A stretch of DNA of 25,566 nt. Origin: CAITUY01 sp964611575 (lineage in GTDB: Bacteria; Verrucomicrobiota; Kiritimatiellia; CAIKKV01; CAITUY01). The translations under genes were made by a program, and so were the position numbers. The DNA lies in contig CAZTAJ010000059.1 of assembly GCA_964611575.1 (NCBI GenBank), positions 1 to 25,566 of the forward strand, given 5' to 3'. The notes beneath the pieces were generated by a model that did no database searches, was not told the DNA's origin, and saw only the letters and a list, made by a program, of their open reading frames with translations. Shown piece after piece: positions 6,569 to 15,644 of the stretch (positions are counted from its first letter, which is position 1; each line of letters opens with the position of its first letter).

Positions 6569-9271
6569 ATGAAAAACCGCATCGCAAAGCGCGCCACGCG
6601 TACGGCTCCCTGGACCTTGCATCTGATTTCGAACACTCACTGGGACCGCGAATGGTACATGAGTTTCGAGAGCTTCCGCCTGCGGCTCGTCAAGCTCTTT
6701 GACTGTCTGCTCGCCGTGATGGCGCGCGATGAGGCATTCCGTTCCTTCCTGCTCGACGGGCAGTTCTCCGCGCTCGAGGACTATCTCGAGCTGCGCCCGG
6801 AACGCGAACCGGAGATCCGCGCCCTGATCGCCGCCGGGCGGCTCGAGATCGGTCCCTGGTACACGCAGCCGCACGAGACCCTGGCCGGGGGCGAGGCGAT
6901 CATCCGCAACCTGGCCCTGGGGATCCGCGAGTGCCGCCGCTTCGGGGGAGAAATGAAAATCTCCTACAACATCGACCAGTTCGGGCATGTCAGCCAATTG
7001 CCGCAGATCCTACACGGTTGCGGCATCGACAAAGCCGTCGGCTGGCGCGGGGTCCCCCTCGACGCCCCGGCGGCCTTCCGCTGGGTGGGCGCCGACGGCA
7101 GCGCGGTGAACTTCTTCTTCTCCAACAGCAGCTACGGCGAGGCGACGGGGCTGCCGGAGTCGCTCGACGATTACGATGAAATCCGTGAGCACACCCCCTT
7201 TCCGCGCCTTGGGCTGCGCAACCGGGTACGAAAACTCCTCGCTCTGCGGACGCCCAACAGCGTCGGCCCGCATCTGCTCTGCCTGAGCGGGATCGACCAC
7301 GCCTTCGCGCAGGAGAACCTCCCGCGGATCGTCGAGCTCATCAACCGGGAATGCCCCGGTGCCGCGGCGCGCCACAGCTCCTTGCGGGAGTTCGCCGAGG
7401 CGGTGGAGGGGGATCTGGCGGCGCGCGGCGTCGCCTGGCGCGAGATCCGCGGGGAATTGCTCGATCCCGCGGCCGCGATTTTGGCTGATGTCCATTCGGC
7501 GCGCCCGGAGGTCAAACAGGCCAACCGCCGCGTCGAACAGCTTCTAGTGGATTGGGCCGAGCCGTTCGCGGCCATGGCCTGGAGTGCGGGACTGCTCCCC
7601 TATCCCCAAGCCGCTCTCAACCATGCCTGGAGATTTTTGCTGCAGAACCAGGCCCACGACAGCCATGCCTGCGTCAGCGCCGAAACCGTCTACCGCCAAG
7701 TCATGGCGCGCTTCGACCAGGTCGAAGACATCGCCCGCGAGATCGCGCGGGAGAGCATGCTCGCCCTAACCAACGCCGCCGGCAGTTCGAATGAAAACGA
7801 GTTGACGCTCTGCGTCTTCAACCCGCTCGGGCACGCCCGCGACGAGGTCGTCACCGTCGAGATCGACATCCCCGCCGCCATGAAATGGAAGCATTTCGTC
7901 ATCGTCGCCGTTGACGCGGCCGAGGTTCCGGCCGTCATGGAGGATTTGGGCGACGCACTGCATATCCGCTACGACCCGCTTCGCGGCCATCCCCAGCACG
8001 TGCCCGTCCGCCGCTGGCGGGCCACCTTCCAGGCTGCACTCCCCGCCCTCGGCTTCCGGCGTTTCGCCCTGCGACCGGCGGCCAAGCCCGGTGCGGCTCC
8101 CGCCCGCGCGCCGAGCATTTCGGCGGAGGGAATGGAGAACGAGTTCCTGCGCGTCGAGCTGCGCCCCGACGGCCGTTTTGACCTGACCGACAAGCGAACC
8201 GGCCACATCTATAGGCAGTTGCACCACTTCGAAGACGGCGGCGAAGCCGGAAACGGTTTTTCCCATTTCACGCCAGCGGATGACCGCGTCATCACCAGCC
8301 TTGGCCAGGCGGCCGAGGTCTCCATCTGCCGCGACACTCCGTTCGATGCAACGCTCGAGATCCGCCAGGAACTGCGCCTTCCCGAGGGACTCTCCTCTGA
8401 CCGCCGGAGCCGGAGCGACCGGCTTGCCACCTGCAGCCTGAACACACGGATCAGCCTGCGTGCCGGTTCGACGCGCCTGGAGATCGTCACCACGGTCGAC
8501 AACCAGGCCGGCGACCACCGCCTGCGGGTCCTGCTGCCCACCGGCATCGCCGGCGCTCATGCCACGGCCGGCATGCCGTTCGATCACGTTCGCCGCCCAC
8601 CCAATGGGGGGAAATCCGTTCTGCCTTTCCAAGGACACGTCGCTGTCACCGATGGCAACCGCGGCCTCATGGTCGCCAGCGACGACCTTTTCGAGTACGA
8701 GCTTGCCGGCGACGCGGCGTCCACGCTGGCGCTGACCCTGATGCGTGCCACCGACCAGATGGGTTGCGGCTTCACCAACCCTGAACATGCCCTGCCGACC
8801 GCGCAGTGCCTGGGCAAACGCGCCTTCCGCTACAGCCTCATTCCATTCGGAGCCGATCCCGGACCGGCCCGGCGCGAGGCACGTAATGCCGTGGTCGCGC
8901 CGGTGGCGGTGGTCGGCCGCGACTGCGAGGACTCGACCTTGCCCGGCTACGTTCCGCCACCGCCTTTGCATCTGCGGGGCGGCCATCTCAGTGGCATTGC
9001 GATCTCCGCACCGGAGATCATGTTCTGCGCCTTGAAACGCCTGGACCAGCGCGACGGCCTCCTGCTGCGCCTGCTCAACAACTCAGCGCAGCCCTGCGAC
9101 ACCAACATAACCTTACGCATCCCCGGCCTTGCCGCGGATGAAGCCTGGGAGCTGAACTTCCTGGAAGAGCGACAGCAACCGATCCCCATCGGTGAGGCCG
9201 GTGAACTGGCCCTGAAGTTCGCACCACGGGAGATCAAGACCATCGAATGTGGCGGCTGGTCAAACGCTTGA
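6569..9271 (+). CDS. GH38 alpha-mannosidase
   Basis: The 900-residue protein is a zinc-dependent retaining alpha-mannosidase that removes terminal alpha-linked mannose. Numbered from ATG 6569, the zinc site is SNTHWDREWY (H24, D26). The predicted nucleophile is D136 in SYNIDQFGHVSQLPQI, and a further zinc ligand is H244 in GIDHAFAQENLP. The middle three-helix domain carries QNQAHDSHACVS (359-370). The C-terminal part is the large beta-sandwich region of the family, ending in FAPREIKTIECGG. There is no signal peptide, so it acts in the cytoplasm on imported oligosaccharides. Upstream in-frame starts exist (GTG 6464, ATG 6533), but the GTG overlaps the second palindrome and the fold begins after residue 12, so ATG 6569 is preferred with some doubt. 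It is the first gene of a four-gene unit behind a LacI-type operator. Confidence 0.93.
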   Translation: MKNRIAKRATRTAPWTLHLISNTHWDREWYMSFESFRLRLVKLFDCLLAVMARDEAFRSFLLDGQFSALEDYLELRPEREPEIRALIAAGRLEIGPWYTQPHETLAGGEAIIRNLALGIRECRRFGGEMKISYNIDQFGHVSQLPQILHGCGIDKAVGWRGVPLDAPAAFRWVGADGSAVNFFFSNSSYGEATGLPESLDDYDEIREHTPFPRLGLRNRVRKLLALRTPNSVGPHLLCLSGIDHAFAQENLPRIVELINRECPGAAARHSSLREFAEAVEGDLAARGVAWREIRGELLDPAAAILADVHSARPEVKQANRRVEQLLVDWAEPFAAMAWSAGLLPYPQAALNHAWRFLLQNQAHDSHACVSAETVYRQVMARFDQVEDIAREIARESMLALTNAAGSSNENELTLCVFNPLGHARDEVVTVEIDIPAAMKWKHFVIVAVDAAEVPAVMEDLGDALHIRYDPLRGHPQHVPVRRWRATFQAALPALGFRRFALRPAAKPGAAPARAPSISAEGMENEFLRVELRPDGRFDLTDKRTGHIYRQLHHFEDGGEAGNGFSHFTPADDRVITSLGQAAEVSICRDTPFDATLEIRQELRLPEGLSSDRRSRSDRLATCSLNTRISLRAGSTRLEIVTTVDNQAGDHRLRVLLPTGIAGAHATAGMPFDHVRRPPNGGKSVLPFQGHVAVTDGNRGLMVASDDLFEYELAGDAASTLALTLMRATDQMGCGFTNPEHALPTAQCLGKRAFRYSLIPFGADPGPARREARNAVVAPVAVVGRDCEDSTLPGYVPPPPLHLRGGHLSGIAISAPEIMFCALKRLDQRDGLLLRLLNNSAQPCDTNITLRIPGLAADEAWELNFLEERQQPIPIGEAGELALKFAPREIKTIECGGWSNA

Positions 9272-9310
9272 GTCCGTACGGGAGACAGCCACAAAGAGGA
9301 GCCTGAAGCA

Positions 9311-10003
9311 ATGAAGCGTTCGGAAATCAACTACGTCATGCGCGAGAGCCTGGCCTTTCTGGCCGAGCACAAGTTCCTGTTGCCGCCGTTCGCCACCTGG
9401 ACGCCGGCGGATTGGCGAGGCAAGGGGCCGGAGGTTCGGGATCTCGTCGACCAGCAGCTCGGCTGGGACATCACCGACTTCGGCAGCGGCGATTTCAACC
9501 GCATGGGGCTGTTCCTGTTCACCATCCGCAACGGGGCGTTTGCCGACCTGAAGAATCCCCTCGGCAAGTCCTACTGCGAAAAGATCATGATCGTGCGCGA
9601 GCGCCAGATCACCCCGGAGCATTTCCACTACCAGAAGATGGAAGACATCATCAACCGTGGCGGCGGCAACCTGATCATCCGCATGTGGAACGCCACCAAT
9701 GACGACCGCCAGGACGACACCCCGGTGACCGTCAGCATGGACGGCGTGCGCGTAGCCGTTCCCGCCGGCGGCACCATCACCCTCACTCCGGGCGAGTCGG
9801 TGACGCTGCCCCAGCGCAACTACCACACCTTCTGGGGCGAGCCGGGCAAGGGCACCGTGCTGGTCGGCGAAGTCAGCCGCGTCAACGACGACCATGTGGA
9901 CAACCATTTTCTCAGCGCACCCCGGTTCGCCGAAATCGACGAGGACGAGCAGCCGCTTCACCTCCTCTACAACGACTACAACAACTACTACTTGAGGAAT
10001 TGA
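9311..10003 (+). CDS. D-lyxose/D-mannose isomerase (cupin type)
   Basis: The 230-residue protein matches the D-lyxose ketol-isomerase family, which interconverts D-lyxose and D-xylulose and also D-mannose and D-fructose. The cupin metal site is complete: EHFHYQKMEDI supplies H104, H106 and E111, and RNYHTFWGE supplies H172. Length and the C-terminal NDDHVDN segment fit the family. It follows the mannosidase gene by 39 nt with AGAGGAG upstream of the ATG, and the next gene starts 1 nt after its stop, so it is in the middle of an operon. In this context mannose-to-fructose conversion is the most plausible job. Fructose would then need a kinase, which is not in the window. Confidence 0.92.
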   Translation: MKRSEINYVMRESLAFLAEHKFLLPPFATWTPADWRGKGPEVRDLVDQQLGWDITDFGSGDFNRMGLFLFTIRNGAFADLKNPLGKSYCEKIMIVRERQITPEHFHYQKMEDIINRGGGNLIIRMWNATNDDRQDDTPVTVSMDGVRVAVPAGGTITLTPGESVTLPQRNYHTFWGEPGKGTVLVGEVSRVNDDHVDNHFLSAPRFAEIDEDEQPLHLLYNDYNNYYLRN

Positions 10004-10004
10004 A

Positions 10005-11978
10005 ATGGCTAATCAATCCGAGGTATTGGGGTTCGCCCGCGCCGAGTTGAACCGGTTCCTTCCGTCTTTCGCGGCGGCGGTCGAGTGCCGCATCGACCCC
10101 GTGCTGCCGGCCTTCGCCTTTGCCGGCGAAAGATCCGGGGCGGGAATCGTGCTCCGCGGTGCCGACGAAAGTTGCGTGCTGCATGCCGTCCACACTTTCC
10201 TGGAGCAGATGGGCTGGCGGTTCGAGATCACCGGGCCGGTCAAGCTGCGTGATGCGGAGCTCTCGGCATTTACGCCATTCGCCATCACCCCGGCCATCCA
10301 GCGGCGTGGTATCCGGCAGCATATCAACTTCCCCATGGACATCTCCAGCTACACCCTGGAGGAGGCAAAGGAATACATCCGCAACCTGGCCCGACTGCGC
10401 TACAATCATATCTCCTTCCACAGCTATCCGCATCAGTGGATCGACGGCGATCAGGACGGGAATCAGAAAACCGCCGGCGCCTTCTTCTACGGTCAGCGGC
10501 ACGACATTCCCGACCATCCCCTGCTCAAGAAGGCGATCGCCAACGCGAAGACCTACTGCATCCCCGAGATCGAGCCCCACTTCGACGACGCGCAGCGGAA
10601 AAGCGAAATGGCGATCGCCTGGCTGCGGGAAGTCATGGCGGAGGCAAAGCGCTGCGGCCTGCACATCCAATTCTCGTTCGAGCCGCGCGGCGGCAGCCTC
10701 GAACTCACGCTCTCCACCTGCAGGCGCGTCCTTGAACTCTACCCCCTGATCGATACCCTGGAACTGATCACCTCCGAAACCGGCGGCTGGGGTGAGGCCA
10801 ACTCCCCGGAGACGGTGTTGCGGACGCTCGCGGCCCATTACCCCCAGGCGCTTGTCGAATCGCCCGAGTTCCAGGCCGCGCTCAAGAGCGGGAAAGCCAA
10901 TTTCGACAGCATCATGAGCCAGTTGAGCGCGCTGCTGGCCGCGATCCGGGCCTTCAAGCCCGAGGCGGCCGCGAGGCAGCTGGACCTCGCCCTCGGCGCC
11001 TACTGCGTCCTGCCCGAATTTCATCCGGCCATCCTCCGCGTGGTTCGCGATGAGCTGCCCGAAGGCGTCGGGTTCGCCTTTCTCCCCGAGCACAGCAGCG
11101 GCCGCGTCGCCGACGCGCTGAGCCGCGCGTCCTGGTCTGATGCCCTGTGGCGGCGGACTTTCATCTATAGCTGGCTCGAATTCGACGGGACGATGTACCT
11201 GCAGCAGAACGGCGTGCCCGGACTGGAACGTGTGCTGAGCCAACTCCAGGGTAAGGTTCAGGGGATGGCCTTCAACCACTGGCGTACGGCCGAGAACCAG
11301 CTCGTCGCCCGCTATGCCGCCGAGTCCTGCATCGCCGGCAGCCTGCCGGCCCGCGACTTCTATGGCAAGTATGCCAGTGACCTCGGCATCGGAAACCCTG
11401 CAGCGTTCGCGCGGGCGCACGAGCTCATCGCCGAAGCGGACTGGATAGCCACCAACAAGCTCTTCAACATCGGCTTCTGCTTCGCCGGATGCTGGGGGCG
11501 CAAGGGGCTTGGCTACTTCGGGAAGTGGCAGATCTCCGACATCGAGGGGAATCACAGGCTCTTCGCCCAGGTCCGTGGACTCCTCGCCCAGTGCGCGAAA
11601 CGGACCGCATCCGAAGCCGGACGCGGATTTCTGAGCTTCCTCGACAACCGTGTGCGCTGCACCCTGCTCTACCTGAAGGCCATGGCCAAGGGCTCGGAGC
11701 TGCAACGCTTCAAAGGTTTGGAGCCGCAGCAACTCAGCGATGCGCAAAAGGCCGAGCTCGCGCGGATTTGCGACGACGCCCTCGGCATCCTCGAACAGTA
11801 CATGGCGCTCCACGCCGAAGCCATGCCCGACCGTGGCTGCCAGGGAACTCTTATCAGCCTGTATTATACCCCGCCCGCCGTTCTCAAGCGCATCCGCGAG
11901 GACTATGCGGGCATTCCGAGCGATCAGCCCCCCATCGATCAGGGGCACGATGAACCGCCCAGCCCGATCGAGTGGTGA
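10005..11978 (+). CDS. Putative glycoside hydrolase, GH20/GH67-like architecture
   Basis: The 657-residue protein has no signal peptide. Residues about 1-90 resemble the small alpha/beta domain that precedes the barrel in GH20 and GH67 enzymes (GIVLRGADESCVLHAVHTFL, then MGWRFE). From about 100 a barrel-like domain starts with RRGIRQHINFPMDISSYTLE and LRYNHISFHSYPHQW. This is the 'look how to move in this landscape' strand-helix pattern of those clans. Later segments include IPEIEPHFD, LELITSETGGWGE and MYLQQNGVPGLERV, followed by a helical C-terminus. Several conserved-looking acidic residues (for example the E in ITSETGG) could be catalytic, but I cannot assign them. The start ATG lies 1 nt after the isomerase stop with GAGG upstream. 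Operon context suggests processing of a mannose-containing glycan; substrate and exact family are unknown. Confidence 0.75.
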   Translation: MANQSEVLGFARAELNRFLPSFAAAVECRIDPVLPAFAFAGERSGAGIVLRGADESCVLHAVHTFLEQMGWRFEITGPVKLRDAELSAFTPFAITPAIQRRGIRQHINFPMDISSYTLEEAKEYIRNLARLRYNHISFHSYPHQWIDGDQDGNQKTAGAFFYGQRHDIPDHPLLKKAIANAKTYCIPEIEPHFDDAQRKSEMAIAWLREVMAEAKRCGLHIQFSFEPRGGSLELTLSTCRRVLELYPLIDTLELITSETGGWGEANSPETVLRTLAAHYPQALVESPEFQAALKSGKANFDSIMSQLSALLAAIRAFKPEAAARQLDLALGAYCVLPEFHPAILRVVRDELPEGVGFAFLPEHSSGRVADALSRASWSDALWRRTFIYSWLEFDGTMYLQQNGVPGLERVLSQLQGKVQGMAFNHWRTAENQLVARYAAESCIAGSLPARDFYGKYASDLGIGNPAAFARAHELIAEADWIATNKLFNIGFCFAGCWGRKGLGYFGKWQISDIEGNHRLFAQVRGLLAQCAKRTASEAGRGFLSFLDNRVRCTLLYLKAMAKGSELQRFKGLEPQQLSDAQKAELARICDDALGILEQYMALHAEAMPDRGCQGTLISLYYTPPAVLKRIREDYAGIPSDQPPIDQGHDEPPSPIEW

Positions 11979-11997
11979 TCGGCCTTGCGGAGACAAC

Positions 11998-13671
11998 ATG
12001 AAACATTCCACCTGCGTTTTGCACGCCAATGATCGGATCGTGTTCCTGGGGGACTCGATCACCGAGCAGCAGCTTTACACCAACTACGTCGAAACCTATC
12101 TGGCTACGCGCTTCCCGGAATGGAAGCTGAGGTTCTTCAACGCAGGGTGGGGGGGCGACACGGCGCCGGGCGGGGTCAATCGCCTGCAGCGCGATGTGCT
12201 GGCGCTGAAGCCCACTATCGTCACCGTCTGCTACGGCATGAATGACGGCCGCTGCACCTTGTCAGACCAGGAGATCCGCGCCACCTACGTCAACGCCATG
12301 CACGAACTCGTGGCGCGCCTGAAGGCGGCCGGCGTGCGACCGGTGCTGCTCACGCCCGGCATGGTTGACGAGGCGGTCAATCCGGGGTTGGCGGCGGCGC
12401 ACTACAACCGTCGGGGACTGCGCGTCCTGGCGGATGAAGTGCTCAAGTTGGCGGCGGCGGAGCAGTTACCGGCCGGCGATCTGCACACGCTGATGAACGA
12501 GGTCGATGCCAGAGCCAAGGCGGCAGACCCCGGGTTCTGCATGATCCCGGACGCCGTGCATCCGGACCCGGCGGGGCACCTGGTGATGGCTTTCGGGCTG
12601 CTCCGGGCGCTGGGCGTGCCGCCCCGCCGCGACAGGATAGACGTCGATTTCGCCCGCGGCGCGGTTGCCGTCTCGGCCGGCGTGCGCGGAGCGCGTCTGG
12701 AGCAGCATGACCGAGAGTTTTTCCTGAACCTGCGGTTGGACAGGTTACCGTTCTTCGTGGAGCCGCTGGCGCGCAAGGTGCTGCCGTTCCTGCCGTTCCA
12801 GGAGACCTACAACGAACTGCTCCTGCGGGTTTCCGGGCTGGCTGCGGCCTGTGCGTCGCTCGGCTCCGAACAGGCCCGCACCGGGGCCGTTCCGCGTGCG
12901 CAGTTCGAGGCGGGCGTCAACCTGTTCAGTCAGTGGTCGCTGGCGCCGTTGCAGCGGGCGGCCGACGTGCATCGCTATACCGTCGAGAAGGACCAGGTCT
13001 ACTACAAGTTGTGGCGCATCCTTGCGCTCAATGGCGGCAACGGCACCAACTACAACGCCGCGGCGCACCGTGCCGGCATCCGTCTCGGCCCGGGCTTGGA
13101 TCGTGGCCGCGCCCGGCTGCTGAACAAGGCGAGCCGCGCCTGCCGGTTGAATGTCGCGGCTGCGGATCTGTCGGGCGAACGTCTGCAGGATGGCGATTTC
13201 ATCAGCCAGTGGAACTGCCTGGGCCCCTTCCCGAAGCCGTACACGGACGACCGTCTGGGCGGCGAGGCGGCATGGACCGCGGCTGTGCCGTCCCTCTCCG
13301 TGTCGTGGATCGCCTGCGATCTAGACCTTGCCAATCCCGGCGCGAACCTGATCCCGTACTTCGGCCCGAAAACGGATTGCTTCGTCTATGCGTTGACGGC
13401 GATCGATTCGCCGGTGGCGCAGGATGCGCAGTTGCTGGCCGGCAGCGATGATGGCCTGGCGGTCTGGCTGAACGGCGCGCAGGTCTGGCGCAACCTGGAT
13501 GTGGCGCGCGGCGTCACGCCGGATCAGGACGTCATGCCGGCGCCATTGCGGGCGGGCCGCAATGTCCTCCTGCTCAAGATCACGCAGGGACAGGGCGGCT
13601 GGGGGTTCTGCGTCCGTTTCCGCGGCTTGCACCGCACGGTGACCGCTCAGCGACTGCCCGCGGGCAGGTGA
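11998..13671 (+). CDS. SGNH/GDSL-type esterase-like protein with C-terminal beta domain
   Basis: The 557-residue protein starts with an SGNH hydrolase domain (about 1-205). Block I is VFLGDSITE with Ser20, block II is NAGWGGDT, block III is YGMNDG with Asn82, and block V is DAVHPDPAG with Asp185 and His188. Such enzymes remove acyl groups, often acetyl, from glycans. Residues about 205-430 are a helical linker region of unknown role. The C-terminus (about 430-540) looks like a PA14/GLEYA-type beta domain, with LLAGSDDGLAVWLNGAQVW and LKITQGQGGWGFCVRF. There is no signal peptide. ATG 11998 is chosen because the domain starts there and a GGAG lies 7 nt upstream; the open frame extends further 5' into the previous gene. 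Last gene of the mannosidase unit. Confidence 0.85.
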   Translation: MKHSTCVLHANDRIVFLGDSITEQQLYTNYVETYLATRFPEWKLRFFNAGWGGDTAPGGVNRLQRDVLALKPTIVTVCYGMNDGRCTLSDQEIRATYVNAMHELVARLKAAGVRPVLLTPGMVDEAVNPGLAAAHYNRRGLRVLADEVLKLAAAEQLPAGDLHTLMNEVDARAKAADPGFCMIPDAVHPDPAGHLVMAFGLLRALGVPPRRDRIDVDFARGAVAVSAGVRGARLEQHDREFFLNLRLDRLPFFVEPLARKVLPFLPFQETYNELLLRVSGLAAACASLGSEQARTGAVPRAQFEAGVNLFSQWSLAPLQRAADVHRYTVEKDQVYYKLWRILALNGGNGTNYNAAAHRAGIRLGPGLDRGRARLLNKASRACRLNVAAADLSGERLQDGDFISQWNCLGPFPKPYTDDRLGGEAAWTAAVPSLSVSWIACDLDLANPGANLIPYFGPKTDCFVYALTAIDSPVAQDAQLLAGSDDGLAVWLNGAQVWRNLDVARGVTPDQDVMPAPLRAGRNVLLLKITQGQGGWGFCVRFRGLHRTVTAQRLPAGR

Positions 13672-13719
13672 ACCGGACAATCGTCCACCGTTCGCGTCGC
13701 CGCTATCGTTCACCGAAAT

Positions 13720-13790
13720 CGTACGCTTTGGCGTAAGCCTTGTCGAACGAGGAGCGGAAAGGAACGACGAAGCCTACGCCAAAGCTTACG
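13720..13790. repeat. Large imperfect inverted repeat between convergent genes
   Basis: Two 26-nt arms (13720-13745 and 13765-13790) are complementary at 22 of 26 positions around a 19-nt loop. They lie between the ends of two convergent genes. The core is CGCTTTGGCGTAAGC paired with GCCTACGCCAAAGCT. It could work as a two-way transcription end point. There is no T-run, and its length fits a REP/BIME-like or MITE-like dispersed element equally well. Confidence 0.6.
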
Positions 13791-13826
13791 ACGAATAGGG
13801 CCGGCCGCAAACCTGTTGCGACCTGG

Positions 13827-15599
13827 CTACCGGATCGTGAAAACGGCTCCGCTGGGCGGCGGCAGGGGCCATTGGGCCGCGATCTTGCCCGTGCCGTCCC
13901 CCGGCGTGAAGCTGCCCAGCGGCGCCTGCACCCATGATCCGCTGTTCTTGCAGTAGAGTTTGACGCCGTTGAGGAACAGCTCCGAGCCCGCGTACAGCTC
14001 GAGCGTGGTGACGTAGAGCGCCTCCGGTTGGGCGTCCACCGGGTGGTTGTCGTAGGCATCCCGCAGCACCAGCCGGGTGAAGGCGGTGGTTCCCTGCGCA
14101 TTCTGCCCCAGCGCCAGCCGCTTGAGCTCGAAATTGCGCGTGCCGGGACCGGACGTGCCCAGATCCTGACTCGGCGCCTCGATGTACTGGACGTCGCTCA
14201 ACCCGCCGATCGCGCGCAGCACCGTAGCCTCCGTCCGGAACAGGTTCGTCTCCGTGCTGCGGTTGATGAAGTCGCCGCGGAATTCGACCACCCCGCCGGC
14301 ATTGCCGTCGTCGTCCTGGAGGGCATTCCGGTCGGTGAGATAGCTGTTCGTGGAGGCCAGGTTGATCGTGTTGGCGATCAGCATGGCATTGGTTCTGGGC
14401 TTGGTTCCGCCGTCGTCGCGCGCCTGCGAGCAGGTGCGGATGTAGCACTTCCCGGCGCCGGTGCTCTCGATGTACACGTCGCCGCCCGCCGGGAGTATCT
14501 CAATGGGTTGAAAGGTGGAGGTCCATGACCCCATGAGATTGAAGAAGCCGAGGTCGTACGCACCGGCCTTGAGGTGCAAGGCATGGCCGTTGCCGGCCCC
14601 GCCGGCCTCCAGGCCGGCCTGGCCCGCGAGTTCCAACCGGCCGCCCACGTGCATCACCTTGGCGGCGGTTGAGGTAAGGTTCGACACGGTGAGGCTGCGC
14701 GCCCGTATGGTCCCATCATACATGTTGTCCGCTGCCGGTATGACCCAGCCGTCCCCGTTCTTGTTCAGTCCGCTGCTGGAGTAAATCGGAAAATCGAGAT
14801 CCACTTCCGCCATCAGGACGTCGCCTGTGCCCACCTTGGAGACCCCGCAAATGTTGCCGTTCTCCGAGTGTCGCAGCACGGGATGGCTGCCGGCTTCCAC
14901 GGTCCAGGTCTGAACACCGTTGTCGCTGCGCCCGAACTGCAGGCAGTACGTCGCGTTTGGTCCCCGGGTCCGGATTTCTTCCACGGCGAAGCTGGCGGCG
15001 TTTGGATTTCGCGCCAGGTACACGCTGGTTGCGCCGGAGAAGTCAAAAACGGACGCCCAACCACGATATGGGTTGGCGGTGTTGTCCGCCGTGGGGTAGG
15101 TGATCTTGGCGTCGCCGGTGAATTTCCAGCGTGAACCGTTCTCGCCGCAGCTAGCGATGCCGAGATAGAGGCCCAGATCGTGAAACTCGGTGATCGTCAG
15201 CGCGTTCCCCGAGGGAGTGCTGGCTGCGGCGGCAGTGGCCGTCTGGTTCTGGCGGTACATCCTGAACACGCCCGCAGTGGTGTTGTTGCCGACGCTGAGC
15301 GTGTGGCTGTGCGCCGCGTTGGCGTTGGTGAAGATCATCACGCCGACGGACTGATTGCTGTTGAAGTTGAGGGTCATCGTGCTGCCCCACAGCGTGGCGT
15401 TGTAGACCACCGTGTCGGCGATGCCCGGCACGCCGTTGGGGGTGAAGGACGCCGCATTGGTCCATTCGTAGGTGCCGGCGGCCACGTTGACGCTGTACTC
15501 CGTGGCGTTCGCAAAGCCCGTGCTCCACAGCGTGGCCAGCGCCACGATTCCCACCGCCCACCGCCACGCACCGACCGACCGACTTGATGTGAAGTTCAC
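13827..15599 (-). CDS. Secreted beta-rich repeat protein, autotransporter/PEP-CTERM-like style
   Basis: The 590-residue protein begins at GTG 15599, 7 nt behind a perfect AGGAGG (15607-15612). An export signal is clear: a basic start, then a WAVGIVALATLW hydrophobic core and FANA cleavage site at about residue 32. The mature protein is rich in Asn, Thr, Ser and Gly and built of short beta segments (AGTYEWTNAASF, LHLKAGAYDLGFFNLMG, LELYAGSELFLNGVKLYC). These resemble the parallel beta-helix passenger-like proteins common in PVC bacteria. No sorting tail or membrane anchor is seen at the C-terminus, which ends GAVFTIR. A function in binding or degrading extracellular polysaccharide is only suggested by location. 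Upstream there is a plausible promoter with a LacI-like half-conserved operator, which links it to the sugar units. Confidence 0.8.
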   Translation of the reverse strand: MNFTSSRSVGAWRWAVGIVALATLWSTGFANATEYSVNVAAGTYEWTNAASFTPNGVPGIADTVVYNATLWGSTMTLNFNSNQSVGVMIFTNANAAHSHTLSVGNNTTAGVFRMYRQNQTATAAAASTPSGNALTITEFHDLGLYLGIASCGENGSRWKFTGDAKITYPTADNTANPYRGWASVFDFSGATSVYLARNPNAASFAVEEIRTRGPNATYCLQFGRSDNGVQTWTVEAGSHPVLRHSENGNICGVSKVGTGDVLMAEVDLDFPIYSSSGLNKNGDGWVIPAADNMYDGTIRARSLTVSNLTSTAAKVMHVGGRLELAGQAGLEAGGAGNGHALHLKAGAYDLGFFNLMGSWTSTFQPIEILPAGGDVYIESTGAGKCYIRTCSQARDDGGTKPRTNAMLIANTINLASTNSYLTDRNALQDDDGNAGGVVEFRGDFINRSTETNLFRTEATVLRAIGGLSDVQYIEAPSQDLGTSGPGTRNFELKRLALGQNAQGTTAFTRLVLRDAYDNHPVDAQPEALYVTTLELYAGSELFLNGVKLYCKNSGSWVQAPLGSFTPGDGTGKIAAQWPLPPPSGAVFTIR

Positions 15600-15644
15600 A
15601 GCTCAACCTCCTCTTTCTCTTTGATTGACCGGACACTATCTCAC

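Noticed and set aside
7766..8986. Minus-strand open frame of 406 codons inside the mannosidase gene
   Set aside because: Antisense to the conserved GH38 beta domain, with low-complexity shadow composition.
10045..10060. GAACCGGTTC palindrome resembling the operator core
   Set aside because: It lies inside the coding sequence of the GH20/GH67-like gene and lacks the TAA/TTA flanks, so it is probably a chance match.
9912..12062. Long open frame on the minus strand (716 codons) opposite the isomerase, glycosidase and esterase genes
   Set aside because: It is antisense to genes with clear family motifs and ribosome sites. Its composition is typical of shadow frames in GC-rich DNA.
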